From contig CAUYUJ010018549.1 in assembly GCA_963575745.1 (NCBI GenBank), positions 21,001 to 85,000 of the forward strand: DNA of 64,000 bases. Reading direction: 5' to 3'. This DNA is from Prorocentrum cordatum (lineage: Eukaryota; Sar; Dinophyceae; Prorocentrales; Prorocentraceae). The notes beneath the pieces are model-generated. The model searched no databases, was not told the origin of the DNA, and saw only the letters and a program-made list of their open reading frames with translations. This document shows positions 41,974 to 53,290 of this stretch, piece after piece. Each line of letters opens with the position of its first letter. The first letter of the stretch is position 1. The translations under genes were made by a program, and so were the position numbers.

Positions 41974-44900
41974 AGGTGCCACGACACCATTGCGTCATGG
42001 AATGTGCGTCGGGCAGGTGCAGAGAACGGCCATGACATAATTAATTCACTACGTCGCTTAGATGTGGGACTCGCGGGGTTGTGCGAGTGTCAGTTCCTTT
42101 CAGTTCGTGATCTCAGCATGCGAGGTTACACAATTTTTCGCAGTACTTGTCGGAAGGCTGCGGTGATCATGTCCAAGTCTTGGAGAGACTCGCTCAGAGC
42201 CACATATCGTGGCACAGGTTTTGTCATTTGTAATTATTTTTGTGTTACGGTTATTTTTGCATATATGCCACATGAGAGTATCAGTACCCTTACGGAAGAA
42301 CAGTATGAGCATGATGTGTATGAGCAGATATTGTTTGATATATCCCAAGTGCTTCGCACACATAGGTCTACGTTCCCGAAGCAGCCGCAGGACCTGGTCT
42401 TCTTGACAGATGCTAACGTCGAACTCGAGCCAGATTCGGAGGTCGACGGCTTCAGAGTTACTGGATCAGGGCTTCTGGAGGCGTCTGGGATTGCTGGGGA
42501 TTCTACGGAGATTGATACTGGGATGGAGGAAGGAGCGGATGACGGCAACCCGTATATGACTCAAACAAAACGTTGTGCACGTAAAATAAGACCTCATAGG
42601 GTTGTCTCGGGCTTCGAAATTCGACGGGCGTCTAGGCTGCAATCTATGAGGAGGGCCCTACTGGACTTCTGCGGGCTCTGGGGCATCAGGATGGAGAACA
42701 CATTTGGGCAGAGGAGGGTTACTTTCAAATCAAGTGCGGGGGTGGAGAAGGTACTCGACTATGTTGGTGTCAGCCGTCGTTTACACAGGCAGGAGATCAC
42801 TGTAGGCTGGATGCTGCCTGCGGAAATCGGCCACGCCTGGACGGAGCACCCATGCAGCAGATACGAGCGTGCGCTGTCTGACCACGCTTGCATAGTTGTT
42901 CGCCTGTCTTGTGCACCGTCTGCGAAGAGACGGACCCAGCCTGCTCGGAAATTCATCCACTTGCAGCCGGTGTCGCAGCGTGAGTTTGCGAAGAACATGG
43001 GGGCAGTCGTTACCGTGCTTTGTGCCAGGAAAATGCTGACCCAGAGGACCGCCAGGAGATGTTGGATACGCTGGGACCTGACCTCATAAAGGCCGCCGAG
43101 GAGACCCCCCAGAAAGATATCAATCCCAGGAATAATGTGCCAAAGGAATCCGAGATCCACTGGGCCGCCCAGGAAAGTAAACGCGAAGCGCTTCGTCGTG
43201 GGGATAGAGAGGAGGCCAAACGGTGCTCAAAGATAGTGAGGAGAGAAAGAAGGAGGCTGGAGGCAAGAGTACAGAGGTGGAGGACGGAAATGAACACGAG
43301 GAGGAGGAGGAGGGCCAAGACGGAGACGTTGATCCTTGCCAACGGGATGGAGTCTCAGAACCGCGAGGAGTGGGGGGACGAGATATTGGGGCACATGAAG
43401 TCTAAGGTGGAGGACCCCGAGGCCAGAGAGGTGACCCTTCGTGAGCTTCAGTCGCTGCGTGGTCTATGTTCGGGAAGCGGATCCTCAGAGGTGTTCTCGA
43501 TGTCGCTCCTGCTGCGGGCGAGGGCGAAGCTGTCCACGGGAAAGGCCCCAGGTCCCGACAACGTGACTGTCACGATGTTGAAACAGCTCTCGTGGGCATC
43601 TGTGCGACGTGTTCTGGTGAGCTTCCAAGGTGTGTATTCCCGCAGGTTATGTTGCCCCGACAGTTGGCGTCAACTAGCTGCCACGCTCATGCCTAAAGAA
43701 ATGGACATACAACATTTGACTGATACACGTGTGCTATGTCTACAGTCGTGTCTTATGAAATGGTACATGACATGTATTGTGATGATGATTGAGAAGAGGA
43801 TTGAGGAGCACCGACACTATGTATGCCTGTGCGGATTCAGATCGGGACGTAAACCATCGTAAATCACCAGCGTTGCCAATAGGCTCAGCCAGCACTCCGC
43901 TGTCTGGGGCAAAGGAGACAGTTTGTGGCTTGCCAACCTTGATATTTTACAAGCTTTCGATAATGCCACTCCGTGCCTCGCCATGCGCTGCCTTCGTGCT
44001 CTTGACATACCTGCTGATCTCATTGTGGCGTTGATTGAACCCATGATGGATAATCAGTGCGTGGCCAGCTTCGAGGGCATCGAGGCATCGTCAGCGGTCT
44101 ATTGGGACAAATCTATTCGAACGGGAGGAGTAGAGGGACCGATGATTTTTCTTGCAGTTTCTATTGTACTCTGGAGAGATGTGATCGACAGATGGAGGCA
44201 GGAAGCGCAGTACGGTATCAAATTGGAAAATGATGAGCGCATGTTCAACGGTGAGCGTATGACCCACAGTTTCTGGGCATATAATCTTCTGTTGTATGCG
44301 AAGACCCGCACTGACCTCGAGTTGACGGTGCGTGACATGAGCATCCCGCTGATGAATGCAGGAATGACCTGGAAGCCGAAATCTTTGATGTATATTTACT
44401 TTGGTGCGCCGCCTGGCATCCCGCCGTCTCCCGAGCAGGATATCCGTGTGCTGGTGCCGTCTAGTGACGCTGCTCTTGGGACCCGAGAAGTGGTCCTACC
44501 GCGTGTTCAGTCGTTTGAGATCCTGGGAGCCACTCTGGAGGAGACCTGGAAGGACCACTCGGACTCAGAGGCCATGCTCCAGAAAGCCCAGAAGATGTTC
44601 TTTGGGGAAATCGCGTATTATCGCTGCTCTGGGATTGACTTGGCTGAAAGATTTACTCGCTATCAAGCTAAAGTGATTGCTGCATTATTATTCAACTGTG
44701 AGGGCAGAACGCCCGACTATTCTACCATTGCTGCTGTTCACTATTTTGAAGGCAGATGTCTAGCGATAATGTCAGGTCTACGCAAGCGGAGAACTGAAGG
44801 CTGGTCTGAGTTTCAACGTAGGCGATACAAAGCGGGACGACAGAGTTTTGTTGAGCTTGGATTCCGAAGTGCGGTGCAGATATGGATATTTCGCTGTTGG

Positions 44901-46108
44901 GATTGGGCTAAGGATGTCTCAGTTGCTGCAAGTATTCGTATGAGGAGATACACAACACACACAGAGGAGGAGGAGGGAGAGACGGTACCAAATCGGCGTC
45001 AGAGGAAAACTCGGGCGATGGCGGCGGCGGCGGCTTCTCATGCATATCATGTATCTCAGATATCCCAGATGTCGAGTGGCTGTCGTCGGCGGACGCCGGA
45101 TGATCAGCCTGCCATACCTGAGGAGTCGGACATGTCACGTGAATGGATGATATCTAGGCTGGCCATGCTACATGGAAGGGGGAAGTGGACGGAACATCGT
45201 GACACATGTATTCTAGCGTTGCCTGCAAAAGATAGGAAGCAACTCACACGCATGAACATGGGCGGCCCTCCCCGTGGACATACTGTGTGGGACTGGTGTT
45301 TGTGCGATCTCTTTGGTTGCGAGTGGTACCTCTCGTTCGACAGCTCCGCTGGGTCCCGAGAGAAATATTGCATGCATTTGCTGACTGTGATTGGTATGCA
45401 ACACTTGTTCGACTTGTTTGCTTTACCCAGGCCACCTGGTGTGAGGCACGTGAAGGCGGAGGAGGAGGAGGAGAGGGAGATGAATGAGAGGATGAGCAAA
45501 CGTATTGCCGCTAATTATGAGAATGAAACGGAGTGGAGGTGTGAGAATATTGAGCGTCTTGGGATGGAGATCTTGGGAGATAGTAAGACGGTTGTAAACT
45601 GGATGTGTGGTGAGTGGCAGATTACAAAATACGGTATCGATGCTGTCTGGATGGGGACTGACCTCACCTGCATCGGGACAGAATCTGTATAAGCATTTCT
45701 TTCGTGAGGGTAATGAGCGTGCGGATAGATTGTCGTGGGAGGCCAGAGGTGGCCAAACTATTACTCGCTGGTTTGCATATGATAAGTTCCTCAGTACTCG
45801 TAAGACTGCTCTCCGTGGTGCATTCGATGGGGGTGTCAGTAATGAAGGATGTGGAGGTGGGTGGTGGCTTCAGATTGGCGTTGTAGGTAGGGGTTCCAGC
45901 GTGCAGGTTGATTTTCCCATCCTCCTCCTCCTCCTCCTCCTCCTCTTCCTCCTGCACCAGCTCGCACAGCTTCCATTGGCACGATGTGGCCGAGGAGGCG
46001 ATGAGCTTGCCTCCTGGTAGCACAGTAACCTGCTGTGAACTAACTGCCTGCGCTGCCCTGACGAGAGCTGCTGCTAAGGTGGCGTGCGCTCTGCTGCGAC
46101 CTACCTAA
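41974..46108 (+). pseudogene. E3 ORF2: endonuclease, reverse transcriptase, RNase H (broken)
   Basis: The endonuclease is complete: SWNVRR (41,995-42,012), CECQF, FLTDANVE, KVLDYVGV and LSDH. A frameshift occurs near 43,010-43,025. A TAA at 43,860-43,862 stands where E1 and E2 have Glu (HEIT / YEVT), so GAA-to-TAA is likely. The reverse transcriptase has LDILQAFDN, RTGGVEGP and WAYN (44,274-44,285), in which both Asp of the normal catalytic pair are replaced. RNase H motifs again run LGDS (near 45,578), REGNERAD (45,703-45,726), FDGG (near 45,823), CCEL (near 46,034). Frameshifts lie near 45,660 and in a (CCT)n run at 45,918-45,950. It cannot encode an active enzyme. Confidence 0.82.
45918..45950. 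repeat. (CCT)n microsatellite in E3
   Basis: About ten CTC triplets interrupt the RNase H region and coincide with a change of reading frame, consistent with slippage. Confidence 0.8.
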
Positions 46109-46185
46109 GATGGTGGGGGGCTCAGTTGCACTGCTCCGCCGATTCGGATTCGGATTCTAGTGGCGGACCGCAAACCGCAAACAAA

Positions 46186-47640
46186 AACCAAGGTTGACGG
46201 TTTACCGCCGGCGTCCAGTTGAAAATTTTGTTCTCGGAATTCAACAATTCGTTTGAGCTCTAGTATTTTTTCCCGTAATATTCGATGTTATTCCCGCTCG
46301 CCATCTTGATCTCAGCTCGATCGGGTACTTTTCACTGCCAAAAAGCGTCGCGGCGGGATCGGCTGTTTCGAGTCATCTTGACACGCAATGACGGTTTTCT
46401 GAACATAACTCGAGCTTTTAGACAGCTACAGAGCTGGTTAGCACAGCTAATCGATTAAGAATGATCAGGCGCGTTCGCCTGTTGAGCCCAGAGGTCTGAA
46501 CTCGGTCTGCTAGCCGAGCTAGGTCCGCAAACCTATTCGTATTATTCGAGTCATCTTGGCAGACACTCTCGGTTTTCTGTACTTAACTCGAGCTACAGGA
46601 CAGCTACAGAGCTGATACGTACAGAATCTGATTCAGAATCATCAGTGGCCGTTGTCTGTTGAATCCAGAGCTCTGAACTCGGTCTGCTGCCCGATCTAGA
46701 ATCGCGAAACTATTCGTATTGTTCGAGTCATCTTGAGAGATGCTGTCGGTTCTCTGCACTTAACTCGGGCTGTAAGGGGACTGCAGGGCTGGTAATCACA
46801 GCAATCGGTTCGGAGACATCAGGCGCGTCCGCCTTTCGAATCCAGAGCTCCGAACTCCCGAACCAGGTCCGCACAACTATTCGTATTGTTTGAGTCATCC
46901 TAAGAGGTGCTGTCGGTTTCCTGCACTTAACTCGGGCTGTAGGGGGGGGCTGCAGGGCTGGTAATAACAGGAATCGATTCAGAGACATCATACGCGTCCG
47001 CCTGTCGTTTGCAGAGGTCTGAACTCGGTCTGATACTCGAGCTAGGTTTGCCAAACTATTCGTATTGTACGAGTCATCTTGAGAGGTGTTGTCGATTTAC
47101 GCGCGTAACTCGGGCTGTAGAAGAGCTACAGAGCTCTCACAGAAGACAATCCAGAATCATCGAGGGGCGTTCGGCTGTTGCATCCGAGAGGTCTGAAATT
47201 GCTTGGGCTGAAAAACTATTTGTTCTGGGTAATTTTTTCGACATTATATGTTGTCAGGAAGCTCTACGAGTCCCCCGGCGGTAACAAAGGTTGACGGCTT
47301 ACCGCCGGCGCCCAGTTGGTCGACCCGGCGAGAAAGGACAAAGTGGTAACTTTTGGGTGGTTTTGCAATTTTTTGAAAGATATTTAACAATTCATTTTGA
47401 GAAAGCAGATTTTTCGCACCTGTAAACGACTATGAGGGCCTCTCTGTCTTAGTATGAGCTCTGTAGGCGCACTTTTACTATCAAAACACTTGGGGGAACC
47501 ATCTTCATGTCCACACGAAAAAAACAATTTTTCTTTTTTTTGAGAAATGCTTCCAAAAGCTCTCTCTTTCGACTCCGAGAACTCTCACGCGTGGAATGAG
47601 CTCTACGAGGTTCCCGGCGGTGACCAGGTTGACGGTTCAC
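46186..47640. repeat. Foldback remainder, header, satellite, beta module
   Basis: The right half of the E3 target foldback, a header (46,215-46,370), five monomers, tail and foldback (47,258-47,318), a beta module (47,320-47,600) and another foldback (47,600-47,650). Confidence 0.82.
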
Positions 47641-47948
47641 CGCCGGCGCCAGTTCGGACGCGCTGGAGAGCTACTGGGAAGTTTTCTGCTTCGATTCTGG
47701 GCGCTCTTAAGGGTAAAAGGAGCTCTACGAGGTTCCCCGGCCGTGACCAGGTTGACGGTTCACCGCCGGCGCCAGTTCGGACGCGCTGGAGAGCTAGTTG
47801 GCTCGAAAAATCTCGACGGAACTTTTGGTGAATTTTGCTCAGTTGAAAATTACGCTCTCAAAATTTGACCATTCGTTAGAGCTCTAGTATTCTTTCCCGT
47901 TATATTCGATCTTATTCCCGCTCGCCATCTTGATCTCAGCTCGATCGG
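47641..47948. repeat. Duplicated foldback and header
   Basis: Two foldback copies (about 47,610-47,652 and 47,728-47,775) each followed by AGTTCGGACGCGCTGGAGAGCTA indicate a ~120-bp local duplication before the header at 47,780. Confidence 0.7.
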
Positions 47949-50900
47949 GTGAATATTACTATCGAAAAGCACTGTGGCGGGATCGGCCGTTTCGAGTCAT
48001 CTTGATACGCGCTGACGGTTTTTTGAACATAACTCGAGCTTTAGGACAGCTACAGAGCTGGTAAGCACAGCTAATCGATGTAGAATGATTAGGCGCGTTC
48101 GCCTGTTGAATCCAGAGGTCTGAACTCGGTCTGTTAGCCGAGCTAGGTCCGCAAACCTATTCGTATTATTCGAGTCATCTTGACAGGAATTCTCGGTTTT
48201 CTGTACTTAACTCGAGCTGTAGGACAGCTACAGAGCTGATATTCACAGAAACCGATTCAGAATCATCAGTTGCGTTTGTCTGTCGAATCCAGAGCTCTGA
48301 ACTCGGTCTGCTGCCCGATCTAGAATCGCGAAACTATTCGTATTGGTCGAGTCATCTTGAGAAGTGCTCTCGGTTTTCTTCACTCAACTCGCGCTGAGGG
48401 GGCACAGTAATCGATTTCAAGACATCAGGCGCGTCCGCCTGTCGAATCCAGAGCTCGGAACTCGGTCTGCTGCCCGAATTAGGTCTGCGAAACTATTGTA
48501 TTGTTCGAGTCATCCTGAGAGGTGCTGTCGGTTTTCTGCACTTAACTCGGGCTGTAGGGGGGCTGCAGGGCTGGTAATGACAGGAGTCGATTCGCAGACA
48601 TCAGACGCGTCCGCCTGTCGCATTCAGAGGTCAAAAAATTTTCACTATGAGTCGGAATGTTGGTAGGTGCTGTCGGTTTTCTCAACTCAAGTCGAGCTAG
48701 GAAGCTCTACGAGTCTCCCGGCGGTAACCAAGGTTGACGGTTTACCGCCGGCGCCCAGTTGGCCGACCCGGCCAGAAAGGACAAAGTGATAACTTTTGGG
48801 TGGTTTTACGAAAAATTGAAGGATATTTGACAATTCATTTTGAGAAAGCAGATTTTTCGCACCTGTAGTGGGTTATGTCGCGTTGGCCAGTAAAATTTCC
48901 AGGTGCGTAGCTGCAGTATTACTATCAAAACACTTGGAGGAACCGACTTTGGATATAAACAGAAAAGACGTGATTTTTCGAGTTTCTCAGGTCTTGCTCC
49001 AGACGCTTTCTGCAAGCTTACGGAGGAGCGCCGTGTGAGAAAAGAGCTCTACGAGGGCCCGGCGGTAATCTGGTGGACGGTTTACCGCCGGATCCCATTT
49101 GGGTGATTTTGCGAATATTTGAAAGATATTTGACCGTTTATTTTGAGGAAGCAGATTTTTCGCACCTGTAGACGACTATGAGGGCCTCTGCGTCTTAATA
49201 TGAGCTCTCTACATGCCCTTTTACTATCAAAACACTTGGCGAAACCAACTTTATGTCGACATGAAAAACATCATGTTTCTCTTTTTTTGAGAAATGCTTC
49301 CAGAAGCCCTTTCTTTTGATGCTGAGCACCCTTGCGCGTGCTACGAGCTCTACGAGGTTCCCGGCGGTGACCAGGTTGACGGTTCACCGCCGGCGCCAGT
49401 TCGGACGCACTGGCGGGCTGGTTGGCTCGAAAAATATCGACGGAACTTTTGCTCACTTTTGCTCGGTTGAAAATTTGTTCTCGAAATTCAACCATTCGTT
49501 AGAGCTCTAGTATGTTTTCCCGTGATATTCGATCTTATTCCCGCTCGCCATCTTGATCTCAGTTCGATCGGGTGAATATTACTATCGAAAAGCACTGTGG
49601 CGGGATCGGCCGTTTCGAGTCATCTTGATACGCGCTGACGGTTTTCTGAACATAACTCGAGCTTTAGGACAGCTACAGAGCTGGTAAGCACAGCTAATCG
49701 ATGTAGAATGATTAGGCGCGTTCGCCTGTTGAATCCAGAGGTCTGAACTCGGTCTGTTAGCCGAGCTAGGTCCGCAAACCTATTCGTAGTATTCGAGTCA
49801 TCTTGACAGAAACTCTCGGTTTTCTGTACTTAACTCGAGCTGTAGGACAGCTACAGAGCTGATATTTACAGAAACCGATTGAGAATCATCAGTTGCGTTT
49901 GTCTGTCGAATCCAGAGCTCTGAACTCGGTCTGCTGCCCGATCTAGAATCGCGAAACTATTCGTATTGGTCGAGTCATCTTGAGAAGTGCTCTCGGTTTT
50001 CTTCACTCAACTCGCGCTGAGGGGGCACAGTAATCGATTTCAAGACATCAGGCGCGTCCGCCTGTCGAATCCAGAGCTCGGAACTCGGTCTGCTGCCCGA
50101 ATTAGGTCTGCGAAACTATTGTATTGTTCGAGTCATCCTGAGAGGTGCTGTCGGTTTTCTGCACTTAACTCGGGCTGTAGGGGGGCTGCAGGGCTGGTAA
50201 TGACAGGAGTCGATTCGCAGACATCAGACGCGTCCGCCTGTCGCATTCAGAGGTCAAAAAATATTCACTATGAGTCGGAATGTTGGTAGGTGCTGTCGGT
50301 TTTCTCAACTCAAGTCGAGCTAGGAAGCTCTACGAGTCTCCCGGCGGTAACCAAGGTTGACGGTTTACCGCCGGCGCCCAGTTGGCCGACCCGGCCAGAA
50401 AGGACAAAGTGATAACTTTTGGGTGGTTTTACGAAAAATTGAAGGATATTTGACAATTCATTTTGAGAAAGCAGATTTTTCGCACCTGTAGTGGGTTATG
50501 TCGCGTTGGCCAGTAAAATTTCCAGGTGCGTAGCTGCAGTATTACTATCAAAACACTTGGAGGAACCGACTTTGGATATAAACAGAAAAGACGTGATTTT
50601 TCGAGTTTCTCAGGTCTTGCTCCAGACGCTTTCTGCAAGCTTACGGAGGAGCGCCGTGTGAGAAAAGAGCTCTACGAGGGCCCGGCGGTAATCTGGTGGA
50701 CGGTTTACCGCCGGATCCCATTTGGGTGATTTTGCGAATATTTGAAAGATATTTGACCGTTTATTTTGAGGAAGCAGATTTTTCGCACCTGTAGACGACT
50801 ATGAGGGCCTCTGCGTCTTAATATGAGCTCTCTACATGCCCTTTTACTATCAAAACACTTGGCGAAACCAACTTTATGTCGACATGAAAAACATCATGTT

Positions 50901-51192
50901 TTCTTTTTTGAGAAATGCTTCCAGAAGCCCTTTCTTTTGATGCTGAGCACCCTTGCGCGTGCTACGAGCTCTACGAGGTTCCCGGCGGTGACCAGGTTGA
51001 CGGTTCACCGCCGGCGCCAGTTCGGACGCACTGGCGGGCTGGTTGGCTCGAAAAATATCGACGGAACTTTTGCTCACTTTTGCTCGGTTGAAAATTTGTT
51101 CTCGAAATTCAACCATTCGTTAGAGCTCTAGTATGTTTTCCCGTGATATTCGATCTTATTCCCGCTCGCCATCTTGATCTCAGTTCGATCGG
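47949..51192. repeat. Two near-identical 1.62-kb composite units
   Basis: Unit 1 begins GTGAATATTACTATCG at 47,949, unit 2 at 49,572 and the next partial unit at 51,193, so the periods are 1,623 and 1,621 bp. Each unit holds about four monomers, a foldback, a beta module, a second foldback, a second beta module, a third foldback and a header. Differences are few, such as TGTTTCTCTTTTTTTG against TGTTTTCTTTTTTG. This is a recent tandem duplication and defines a higher-order repeat. Confidence 0.92.
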
Positions 51193-52860
51193 GTGAATAT
51201 TACTATCGAAAAGCACTGTGGCGGGATCGGCCGTTTCGAGTCATCTTGATACGCGCTGACGGTTTTCTGATCATAACTCGAGCTTGAGGACAGCTACAGA
51301 GCTGGTGAGTACAGCTAATCGATGTAGAATGATTAGGCGCGTTCGCCTGTTCAATCCAGAGGTCTGAACTCGGTCTGTTAGCCGAGCTAGGTCCGCAAAC
51401 CTATTCGTATTATTCGAGTCATCTTGACAGAAACTCTAGGTTTTCTGTACTGAAAGAGATTTTTTTTTTTTTTTTTTTTTTTTTTCAGAAACCGATTCAG
51501 AATCATCAGTTGCGTTTTTCTGTTGAATCCAGAGCTCTGAACTCGGTCTGCTGCCCGATCTAGAATCGCGAAACCATTCGTATTGGTCGAGTCATCTTGA
51601 GAAGTGCTCTCGGTTTTCTTCACTCAACTCGCGCTGAGGGGGGCTACAGTGCTCGTGGTCACAGGAATCGATTTGAAGACACCAGGCGCGTCCGCCTATC
51701 GAATCCAGAGCTCGGAACGTATCGTTTGACTGGAGAGCTAGTTGGCAAGAAAAATCTCGACGGAACTTTTGCTGACTTTTGGTCGGTTGAAAAACTTGTC
51801 CTCGAAATTCAACCATTCGTTAGAGCTCTAGTATTTTTTCCCGTGATATTCGATCTTATTCCCGCTCGCCTGGCGGGATCGGCCGTTCCGAGTCATCTTG
51901 ATACGCGCTGACGGTTTTCTGAACATAACTCGAGCTTCAGGACAGCTACAGAGCTGGTAAGCACAGCTAATCGATGTAGAATGATTAGGCGCGTTTGCCT
52001 GTTGAATCCAGAGGTCTGAACTCGGTCTGTTAGCCGAGCTAGGTTTGCAAACCTATTCGTATTATTCGAGTCGTCTTGACAGGAACTCTCGGTTTTCTGT
52101 GCTTAACTCGAGCTGTAGGACAGCTACAGAGCTGATATTTACAGAAACTGATTCAGAATCATCAGTGGCCGTTGTCTGTTGAATCCAGAGCTCTGAACTC
52201 GGTCTGCTGCGCGATCTAGAATCGCGCAACTGTTCGTATTGTTCGAGTCACCTTGAGAGGTGCTGTCGGTTTTCTGTATTCAACTCTGGCTGTAGGGGGG
52301 CTACAGTGCTGGTAATCACAGGAATCGATTCGGAGACATCAGACGCGTCCGCCTGTCGCATTCAGAGGTCTGAACTCGGTCTGATCTTCGAGCTAGGTTT
52401 GCCAAACTATTCGTATTGTTCGAGTCATCCTGAGAGGCGCTGTCTGTTTTCTGCACTTAAATCGGTCTGTAGGGGGGTTGCAGGGTTGGTAATCACAGGA
52501 ATCGATTCGGAGACATCAGACGCGTCCGCCTGTCGCATTCAGAGGTCTGAACTCGGTCTGATCTTCGAGCTAGGTTTGCCAAACTATTCGTATTGTTCGA
52601 GTCATCTTGAGAGGTGCTGTCGATTTACGCACGTAACTCGGGCTGTAGGAGAGCTACAGAACTCGTATAGAAGACAATCCAGAAGCATCGGAGGCGTTCG
52701 GCTGTTGCGTCGAGAGGTCTGAAATCGCTTGGGCTGAAAAACTATTCGTTCTCTGCAATTTTTTCGACATTATATATTGTCAGGAAGCTCTACGAGTCCC
52801 CCGGCGGTACGAAAGGTTGACGGTTTGCCGCCGGCGCCCAGTTGGTCGACCCGAGCAGAG
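51193..52860. repeat. Satellite with T26 run and truncated header
   Basis: A monomer is interrupted by a T run (51,460-51,485) that replaces about 40 bases. A monomer is cut at GCTCGGAACG (51,718) and fused to a header that itself lacks about 60 bases after CCCGCTCGCC (51,870). Five monomers, tail and foldback follow (to about 52,842). The 52,300-52,580 pair of monomers is nearly identical. Confidence 0.82.
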
Positions 52861-53290
52861 AGGACAATGTGACAACTTTTGGTCGTTTTTGCTAAGATTT
52901 TCGCACCTGTAAACGGCTATGAGGGCCTCTGCGTCTGAATATGAGCTCTGTAGGCGCAAATTTACTGTCAAAACAGTTGGGGGAACCAACTTCATGTCGA
53001 CATGAAAAAAATGAATATTCAATTTTTCAAGAAATGCCTCGAGAAGCTCTCTCACCGACTCTGAGCATTTCACGCGTGGGAGGAGCTCTACGAGGTTCCC
53101 GGTTCCCGGCGGTGACCAGGTTGACGGTTCACCGCCGGCGCCAGTGTGTTCTCTTTGCTCTCCGGGTTTTGGACGCTACCAAGTGTGTCTTGGCTTTACT
53201 CTCCGGGTTTTGGACGCTGCCAAGTTTTCCGTTCCCGAGGGTCTCCTTGTTCTCCGGGTTTTGGATGCTACCAAGTGGAGCGGTTTTCCT
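52861..53290. repeat. Beta module, foldback and CTCTCCGGGTTTTGGA repeats
   Basis: A beta module (52,845-53,085), a foldback with a duplicated GGTTCCC (53,095-53,145), then three or four ~45-bp units containing TGTTCTCTTTGCTCTCCGGGTTTTGGACGCTACCAAG, the terminal motif of GC-rich modules. Confidence 0.7.

Larger units (their letters stand above)
40423..46185 (+). mobile_element. Non-LTR retrotransposon E3 (degraded ORF2)
   Basis: A ~5,763-bp element lies between AACAAAGGTTGA (40,411-40,422) and AACCAAGGTTGA (46,186-46,197), a 12-bp target duplication with one mismatch (or 8 bp if strict). The 5' leader shares GGCCCGTCGGGGGC (40,459-40,472) with E2. The 3' end has GGGGGCTC (46,116-46,123) and GGACCGCAAACCGCAAAC. 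ORF1 is open, while ORF2 has a stop and three frameshifts. E3 is clearly diverged from E1 and E2 in sequence yet occupies the same site. Confidence 0.9.
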
